Of a stretch of DNA of 15,156 bases, positions 7,057-11,799 are shown piece by piece. The stretch is from Chloroflexota bacterium (GTDB taxonomy: Bacteria; Chloroflexota; Anaerolineae; Anaerolineales; Villigracilaceae): positions 1 through 15,156 of the forward strand of contig JACPVB010000283.1 of NCBI GenBank assembly GCA_016191985.1, in the 5' to 3' direction. Position 1 is the stretch's first letter, and every line of letters begins with the position of its first letter. The notes beneath the pieces were generated by a model. It was given only the letters and a program-made list of their open reading frames with translations. It was not told where the DNA came from and made no database searches. The position numbers and the translations under genes are program-made.

Positions 7057-7085
7057 ATGTTAGCATATTGCTAACTAAAAATCAA
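7057..7085 (-). promoter_or_regulatory. Toxin-antitoxin promoter
   Basis: On the minus strand: -35 TTGATT (7080-7085), a 17-bp spacer, and -10 TAACAT (7057-7062), which ends 6 nt before the GTG start at 7050. The predicted transcription start coincides with the start codon. The operator palindrome fills most of the spacer. Confidence 0.7.
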
Positions 7086-7098
7086 GGTTTTGTTAGCA
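7059..7098. promoter_or_regulatory. Autoregulatory operator, palindrome plus distal half-site
   Basis: GTTAGCATATTGCTAAC (7059-7075) is a perfect 7-bp inverted repeat with a 3-bp centre, between the -35 and -10 of the toxin-antitoxin promoter. A third identical half-site GTTAGCA is at 7092-7098, exactly 33 bp (about three helical turns) from the first. This placement fits binding by the HTH antitoxin. Confidence 0.75.
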
Positions 7099-7210
7099 GA
7101 AAAACCTCCCCTCTTTTTACAATAAAATCAATTCAAGAAGATACAGAACAGAGTCATTATGTCGTGTTGAGCGCTTTACGGCAAAGAAACTTCCTTCGTT
7201 TATTACTGAC

Positions 7211-7322
7211 CTTACGCACTTTTGTTTGTTTTCAGTCGTGTCGCCCTGAGCGACAGCGAAGGGACTCTATGACTATCTCAGAGACCCTTCGCTCCGCTCA
7301 GGGAATCACTGTACTGCGTAAG
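7211..7322. mobile_element. Possible MITE-like unit with short terminal inverted repeats
   Basis: Arms CTTACGCA (7211-7218) and TGCGTAAG (7315-7322) are perfect inverted repeats, with weaker matching outside them (TGAC/GTGAC). They enclose the family A palindrome. At 112 bp without an ORF it could be a small non-autonomous element, or the arms may match by chance. Confidence 0.35.
7239..7309 (+). repeat. Palindromic element family A, second intergenic copy
   Basis: It begins TGTCGCCCTGAGCG with AGCGAAGGG and CTCT, and mirrors to CAGAGACCCTTCG, CCGCTCAGGG, AATCACT. It matches the copies at 5416-5485 and 12180-12262 in arrangement: CTGAGCG, AGCGAAG, a CTC core, then the reverse. Confidence 0.75.
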
Positions 7323-7338
7323 TGACTTATTAAATGAA

Positions 7339-7369
7339 AAACCGTGACCTTCGATTTGGGTCACGGTTT
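7339..7369 (-). terminator. Intrinsic terminator of the restriction-modification operon
   Basis: Perfect 11-bp stem AAACCGTGACC (7339-7349) / GGTCACGGTTT (7359-7369) with a 9-nt loop. On the minus strand the stem is followed by a T-rich stretch (TTTTTCATTT, counting the last stem bases). It begins 6 nt after the nuclease stop codon. Confidence 0.85.
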
Positions 7370-7374
7370 CGGTA

Positions 7375-8175
7375 TCAACTTTGTCTTACCGAATAGCTTT
7401 CCAATTCTTCTGGTGATAACTCGTCAGGTTTTACCAATCGATAATGTTTTTCGGAAGCGACTTTTATTCCATCTTTTGATTGCTCAAACTCAAAAAGAGC
7501 GATCAGGTTATTTTCAATAAATTGCGCGGCAATAGGGCGGCAAATTAATCGCGGAAATTTCATTGAACACAACTCAAAATCCTGTTCGATTTGTACGACT
7601 CCAATTCTGTCCTTTCCGCCTTTTGCCTGAACAGGCATTACATAATGTGCGCCGCGTTTATCCAGTCCAATGTAGATTTCATCGGTTTCCACTTGCGAGC
7701 CGTCGCGCAAGGTTGTTCTCAAATGATTTTGAAGGGAATAGCAAGTGACGCCAGTGAAAATATCAATCAAGCGGTTGTAACGAAGTTTCGCAAGCAGGGA
7801 CTGCTCATCGTTCATTGAGTAAGCGGAAATAATACCTGGTGTTGCATCTGGGATTTTTGTCTCTGCCAGAATGCTTGAAGGAATGATGTTTGATTGTCGC
7901 GCAAGTGCAAGTTTGTATTTACCCTTGCCTGCTGGCCTGATAATCCACTCAAAACCTTTTGGCGCTTTTGAGGTGATAGATTTTGGTAGATTCGTTCTGT
8001 ACCTGAATGAATAAAGCACATCACCCAAATTCTTGGGAAGGACTATTCCCAATTGGTCTGCGACCTTGCTGAATTCCGATCGTTCAAATTCAATTTCAGC
8101 TATACCTTTCTTGAAACGCTTTGAAAAAATAGCCTCAAGAATTTTGGCATAACGATTGGATTCTTTGATTTCCAT
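7375..8175 (-). CDS. Putative type II restriction endonuclease
   Basis: A 266-residue protein encoded 3 nt downstream of a DNA methyltransferase. The likely nuclease centre is ETDEIYIGLD (163-172) followed by YVMPVQAKGGKD (178-189). This has the layout of a PD-(D/E)xK fold: an acidic strand, then a strand ending in Q-x-K in place of E-x-K, an accepted variant of the motif. The N-terminal ~150 residues probably hold target recognition but show no named motif. The start at 8175 is right after the methyltransferase stop, with a purine-rich GAGAGGG as ribosome binding site, so translation is likely coupled. Base composition is AT-richer than the flanking polysaccharide genes. I cannot name the recognition site. 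Another DNA-acting role tied to the methylase is possible but less likely. Confidence 0.78.
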   Translation of the reverse strand: MEIKESNRYAKILEAIFSKRFKKGIAEIEFERSEFSKVADQLGIVLPKNLGDVLYSFRYRTNLPKSITSKAPKGFEWIIRPAGKGKYKLALARQSNIIPSSILAETKIPDATPGIISAYSMNDEQSLLAKLRYNRLIDIFTGVTCYSLQNHLRTTLRDGSQVETDEIYIGLDKRGAHYVMPVQAKGGKDRIGVVQIEQDFELCSMKFPRLICRPIAAQFIENNLIALFEFEQSKDGIKVASEKHYRLVKPDELSPEELESYSVRQS

Positions 8176-8178
8176 AGT

Positions 8179-9528
8179 TTACCCTCTCCATTTCAAGATT
8201 ACGACTTCTTCACGTAGTTGTTCCTTTGTTGCAGTTGCCAACCTAGTACGGAATAGATCAATGTTGACAAGTTCATATCCAAGCTTTTGGGCAATATCTC
8301 CTAAAATCTGACCTGTTCTTATCATCACGCGCAAATAGGATGCTTGATCGCCGACTACATAAGCAAGTTTCGCGCCAGGACGAAGAGCCTGACGTAGATC
8401 GGATAAGTGCTTTGCCATGCCGCCAAAATATAATTTTGTAGCTTTTGAATACAACTTTTCAAACCCTGAATCTTTTCCAAGTTCAATACGGCGTTTTTCG
8501 ATTTCCTCTGCAATGCGTTGGATTTCTGGGAAATCGGCGACCCATTGGTCATCATCATCGCCTTTGTAAATTCCACGTGTATTTGACCTGATAAGGGTTT
8601 TCTTTAATTCTCGCAATTCCTCCTTGTTATTAATAAAGCCAAGTAATACTGACTCTAATCTTGTAGTTCGGGTGTAGTCTTTCTCATTAGGATAGGGAGG
8701 GGATGTAATGACAGCGTCAATGGAACTCGACTCCAGTACATCCAAACTGCGGGCATCGGTCAGATGAATTTTAGAGTCTGGATATGTTTTTCCTGCAATT
8801 TGGCGCAGGTCTTTTGTCATTTTTTCAACTTCAAGCAGCCAGTTGGAGATAACAGGAACATCAGTTTTAGGCTTCTTCACTCCAACTTCAGGGCCAAAAT
8901 GTAAATTGCTGATCTTGAATACCAACGCATTTCCCAAAGCTAAAAGCGCATGACGATAATAAGGTTCATCCTTATGTTGTTTGAGAATCTCGAATAATAC
9001 CAATGACTTGTGTAGTGGAAACGGGCTGATCGAGTTTGTCAGGATAAGTTTTTCCGCTTCTGGCGAGAGCACCTTTAAGTTTTTGTATTCTTTCTCAAAA
9101 GGGAAATCATCGTCAATTCCCTGCGATTTCAAGATACTTGATGCTTCGCTTGCTATTTTTTGAGCGTGTGTGGAAAGCAAATCTGCGTCTAAATTCCAGT
9201 CTGTTTTAACAGATGAAGCAAAATGCGGAAATGGATTTCCTTCCAAACCGACAGCATTCATTCCTGCTAATTTGACTTCAACCAGTGTTGTGCCAGTCCC
9301 GCAAAATGGATCAAGCACAGTATTTTTTTCATTCAAGTCAAATTTTGTAATGTAGTCTCTAACTAAATGCGGTGGAAATGACAGCACAAATCGATACCAA
9401 TCGTGAAAGGCGCGGTCTTGGGCGGCTAACTTATTAGCGCGACCGTTGGAAAGTTCAGGAGTTTTAGATTCCTGATTTTCCTGCGATTGGATAAACTCCA
9501 TTTGTAATTGACTTAAGGTAATTGCCAT
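8179..9528 (-). CDS. DNA methyltransferase of type II R-M system (N4-cytosine/N6-adenine)
   Basis: A 449-residue SAM-dependent DNA amino-methyltransferase protecting the host from the neighbouring nuclease. The N-terminal stretch RAFHDWYRFVLSFPPHLVRDYI is shared by a group of modification methylases. Motif I (SAM binding) is LDPFCGTGTT (72-81), followed by an acidic GLEGNPF (94-100). Motif IV (catalytic) is AVITSPPYPNEKDY (272-285). The order motif I then IV, with about 195 residues between them, differs from the beta-class order usual for SPPY enzymes. S-P-P-Y is the form usually linked to N4-cytosine methylation, but N6-adenine is not excluded. The start at 9528 has no Shine-Dalgarno; TAAAAT at 9535-9540 is 6 nt upstream. 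It is the first gene of the operon, so methylase would be made before nuclease. Confidence 0.93.
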   Translation of the reverse strand: MAITLSQLQMEFIQSQENQESKTPELSNGRANKLAAQDRAFHDWYRFVLSFPPHLVRDYITKFDLNEKNTVLDPFCGTGTTLVEVKLAGMNAVGLEGNPFPHFASSVKTDWNLDADLLSTHAQKIASEASSILKSQGIDDDFPFEKEYKNLKVLSPEAEKLILTNSISPFPLHKSLVLFEILKQHKDEPYYRHALLALGNALVFKISNLHFGPEVGVKKPKTDVPVISNWLLEVEKMTKDLRQIAGKTYPDSKIHLTDARSLDVLESSSIDAVITSPPYPNEKDYTRTTRLESVLLGFINNKEELRELKKTLIRSNTRGIYKGDDDDQWVADFPEIQRIAEEIEKRRIELGKDSGFEKLYSKATKLYFGGMAKHLSDLRQALRPGAKLAYVVGDQASYLRVMIRTGQILGDIAQKLGYELVNIDLFRTRLATATKEQLREEVVILKWRG

Positions 9529-9534
9529 GTTTTT

Positions 9535-9540
9535 ATTTTA
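9535..9540 (-). promoter_or_regulatory. -10 box of the R-M operon, leaderless type
   Basis: TAAAAT on the minus strand, 6 nt before the ATG at 9528; no convincing -35 is seen. The mRNA would start at the start codon. Confidence 0.45.
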
Positions 9541-9713
9541 TCACTGCTCTAGGCCAACTCTCTGCCGTGGTCTTATTCATGATTTGACATATGTGGGACA
9601 TGTCGGGGAGGGAACTTTCCCTCGAAACAGAGTCAATAACCAGTTAAGAGAGAAGCGAAAGCTCGTCTTGAATTCCCTCCCATGAATTTCACTGATGGAA
9701 TCCTGTCATCAAA

Positions 9714-9752
9714 AACAAGACAGATACCTTGAAATCTGGTGTCTGTCTTGTT
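9714..9752 (-). terminator. Intrinsic terminator of the lipoprotein gene
   Basis: 15-bp stem (one G-T pair) formed by 9714-9728 and 9738-9752 around a 9-nt loop. On the minus strand the stem is followed by TTTGATG after closing T's. It lies 20 bp beyond the lipoprotein stop. Confidence 0.85.
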
Positions 9753-9772
9753 GATTAAATCTCGTCCGCGGG

Positions 9773-10543
9773 TTACGGTTCGCTGATCTCGAACCAATCC
9801 ACCTCGAGGATGATGGGATACACATTCAACGATGAAATATTAAAACCGACTTTGCCTTTGCGGAAGGAATACTTGTTTTCCTTAAGAGTCTTGACTTCCA
9901 CATCGTTGATATATAGACGGATTTCGTTCCCCTGACAAATCATGCGGTATTCATTGACTTCCTTCCCCTGTTTGAGTGACAGCGCACCGCCGCTTACGAG
10001 CGTGTCGTAATTGACATTTCCGTTGCCGCCAATATGCCCTGCCAGCAGATACCATATGCCTCCGCCTTCGGTGCTGAATTCGTACCAGCCCTCATCGGTA
10101 TGGCGGCAGACCAGGCTGACGTTGTTGTTATTTTTGCCGCGATTTTCGGCGCGGATATCAAGCCGAACATCGTCGTATTCAAACCCCTCATAGAGGTAGT
10201 AGGCATAAATTCCCGTATCAGTCAAATTGAAGACCATCAGGCCGTCTTCAAATGTGACTTCCGCCTCATCCTCATCCCCATGAGTCAGGAAATATTTCCA
10301 TTTTGGATCCTGGTCGAATTCCTCTTTAAAGAATTGGAGATTGGGTGGCTCAGTGGGCACTAGTGTAGGTGATGGGGCTACGGTGGGTGGAACTTCTGTG
10401 GGCACGGCGGTAGCTTGAGGCAGTTCCGCAGGCTGCTCTTGCGCGGGCGGCGCGGTGGCCTCACCACCTCCACTTACACTGCAAGCCAACCCAACAATGA
10501 CCAATAGGCTTATAAAGAGAAACAATGGTGAAATTCTTTTCAT
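9773..10543 (-). CDS. Lipoprotein with LamG-like C-terminal domain
   Basis: A 256-residue secreted lipoprotein. The signal peptide (1-20) has two Lys/Arg residues, a hydrophobic core and the lipobox VGLAC, with lipidated C21. A Pro/Thr/Val/Glu-rich linker (about 28-68, repeats of the VPTEVPPT kind) projects a C-terminal domain of about 185 residues. That domain starts FFKEEFDQDPKWKYF and has a beta-rich pattern like concanavalin/LamG or DUF1080-type carbohydrate-binding modules. The start at 10543 is set by the strong AAGGAGG (10549-10555) directly upstream and by the signal peptide; the frame upstream to 10624 is not needed. It may bind extracellular glycans, which would suit its place beside polysaccharide genes, but this is inference. 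It has its own promoter and terminator. Confidence 0.88.
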   Translation of the reverse strand: MKRISPLFLFISLLVIVGLACSVSGGGEATAPPAQEQPAELPQATAVPTEVPPTVAPSPTLVPTEPPNLQFFKEEFDQDPKWKYFLTHGDEDEAEVTFEDGLMVFNLTDTGIYAYYLYEGFEYDDVRLDIRAENRGKNNNNVSLVCRHTDEGWYEFSTEGGGIWYLLAGHIGGNGNVNYDTLVSGGALSLKQGKEVNEYRMICQGNEIRLYINDVEVKTLKENKYSFRKGKVGFNISSLNVYPIILEVDWFEISEP

Positions 10544-10570
10544 TACAACCTCCTTTAGTCGTATAGAATC

Positions 10571-10598
10571 AGTATACTCACGCGCGATGAAAATACAA
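10571..10598 (-). promoter_or_regulatory. Lipoprotein gene promoter
   Basis: On the minus strand: -35 TTGTAT (10593-10598), a 16-bp spacer, and -10 TATACT (10571-10576). A GTATA/TATAC inverted pair with a 7-bp centre (10561-10577) overlaps the -10 and could be an operator. Confidence 0.6.
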
Positions 10599-10721
10599 GA
10601 ATCAAATCGCATTTTTGGATCCAATCCGTTGCCTGCAACAGCGCAGAGTGCCGCACAATTATGTGAAGTTGAAGCGTGATTTTTGGCCTTTCAAAAAGTT
10701 CATGATTAATGAGACAAGCGG

Positions 10722-10727
10722 TAGAAT
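10722..10727 (+). promoter_or_regulatory. -10 box of the sugar-phosphate transferase gene, leaderless type
   Basis: TAGAAT ends 8 nt before the ATG at 10736. There is no Shine-Dalgarno and only a weak -35 region, so a leaderless transcript is likely. Confidence 0.5.
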
Positions 10728-10735
10728 CAACCCCA

Positions 10736-11764
10736 ATGACTCCGACCATCGCATATCCCCTCATCTTTGTCCTCTCTTACCTCGGCGTGTGGATCATCCG
10801 CCGATATGCCGAAAAACGCAGCATTTTGGATCATCCCAACGAACGCAGTTCTCATTCCACGCCCACGCCGCGCGGCGGTGGGTTGATGATCGTGCTGTTC
10901 GTGACGGCGGCTGGTTTATGGGCCGTATATGAATCGGGGTTTTATCGCGGATTGATTTATATTGTTTGTGGAATCATCATTGCCTGGCTTGGCTGGCGCG
11001 ACGACCTGCACTCGCTTTCGCCGCGTTTGCGTTTTGGCGTGCAAAGCCTCGTTGCGCTGGTCTCTGTGCTCGGGCTGGGATATTTCAAATCGGTCACCAT
11101 TCCGTTGTTCGGTCAATTGCAGTTGGGCGTGGTGGGCTGGGTCATCACTTTTTTGTGGATCGTTGGCCTGACCAACGCCTACAATTTTATGGACGGCATC
11201 GACGGCATTGCGGGCGGCGTGGCGTTTGCGGGCGGCATCGGTTGGATGCTGCTTTCTGTGAACATGGAAAACACTTTCGCGTTTTGGGTTGCGCTCGCCA
11301 TCTCTGCCAGCAGCCTTGGCTTTCTTTTGCATAACTGGCACCCCGCGAAAATTTTCATGGGCGATGTTGCCAGCACTTTCCTCGGCTACACCTTCGCGGT
11401 TCTGCCGCTGCTCTCGGCCGATGAAGGCGGCGATGCGCTCATGCTCGGCACGCTCCTGATGTGGACCTTCATCATGGACGCGGGCGTCACGTTCATTCAA
11501 CGCGCCATGCGCCGCGAAAATGTTCTCGCCGCGCACCGCACGCATGTTTATCAACGGCTCGTGGCGGGCGGATATTCCCACGCCACCATCAGCTTCATGT
11601 TCATCGTGCTCACCTTCGTCGCCGTTCGGCTCACGCTCGCATGGTCGCAAGGCGCAGTCATCGCTCCTGTCCTCATCATCATCGGCCTGCCCGCCATCTG
11701 GGTCGTCCTCTATCGTCACGCTTCTCAATTAAACGATTCGCCAAACAAGACGGACACGAAGTAA
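10736..11764 (+). CDS. Undecaprenyl-phosphate sugar-1-phosphate transferase (WecA/MraY family)
   Basis: A 342-residue polytopic membrane enzyme that would start glycan assembly by moving a HexNAc-1-phosphate from UDP-sugar to undecaprenyl phosphate. Family motifs are present in order: ERSSHSTPTPRGGG (36-49); GWRDD (86-90), the first aspartate motif; NAYNFMDGIDGIAGG (147-161); PAKIFMGDVAST (203-214); and AHRTHVYQRL (266-275), the His motif of the WecA/WbpL branch. About ten hydrophobic helices can be traced. No MraY-specific features are seen, and the cell-wall cluster is absent, so an O-antigen/EPS role is favoured. The start at 10736 (MTPTIAYPL) is preferred to 10709 because the -10 box lies between them. 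It is followed 35 bp later by the heparinase-like gene, probably in one transcript. Confidence 0.93.
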   Translation: MTPTIAYPLIFVLSYLGVWIIRRYAEKRSILDHPNERSSHSTPTPRGGGLMIVLFVTAAGLWAVYESGFYRGLIYIVCGIIIAWLGWRDDLHSLSPRLRFGVQSLVALVSVLGLGYFKSVTIPLFGQLQLGVVGWVITFLWIVGLTNAYNFMDGIDGIAGGVAFAGGIGWMLLSVNMENTFAFWVALAISASSLGFLLHNWHPAKIFMGDVASTFLGYTFAVLPLLSADEGGDALMLGTLLMWTFIMDAGVTFIQRAMRRENVLAAHRTHVYQRLVAGGYSHATISFMFIVLTFVAVRLTLAWSQGAVIAPVLIIIGLPAIWVVLYRHASQLNDSPNKTDTK

Positions 11765-11799
11765 TTCAATTACGGATTACGAATCACGAAATACCTTTC

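Larger units (their letters stand above)
7099..7374. other. Gene-free repeat-bearing spacer
   Basis: I see no gene here; the frame open at 7068-7325 on the plus strand has no RBS and crosses repeats. The stretch 7159-7190 (TGTCGTGTTGAGCG and on) resembles a decayed half of family A. The clear family A copy is at 7239-7309, flanked by inverted arms at 7211-7218 and 7315-7322. The terminator at 7339-7369 closes the spacer. Confidence 0.6.

Noticed and set aside
7068..7325. Plus-strand ORF of 85 aa
   Set aside because: It starts at the toxin operator, has no RBS and crosses family A repeats.
9585..9690. Short palindromes (GACAT/ATGTC, GAGGGAA/TTCCCTC) suggesting an insertion-sequence end
   Set aside because: No transposase fragment, second end or target duplication is visible, so nothing can be supported beyond chance inverted repeats.
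10916..11728. Long minus-strand ORF opposite the WecA-type gene (270 aa)
   Set aside because: It is a shadow of a strongly supported gene; its composition (D/E/H/R-rich) is typical of antisense frames.
11461..11799. Upstream extension of the lyase frame
   Set aside because: It overlaps the sugar-phosphate transferase gene in another frame and its residues are His/Arg-rich shadow sequence; homology begins at 11800.
11762..11799. Short near-repeats of ATTACG before the lyase gene
   Set aside because: Too short and imperfect (ATTACGGATTACGAATCACG) to call an operator or repeat array; noted only as a simple-sequence spacer.
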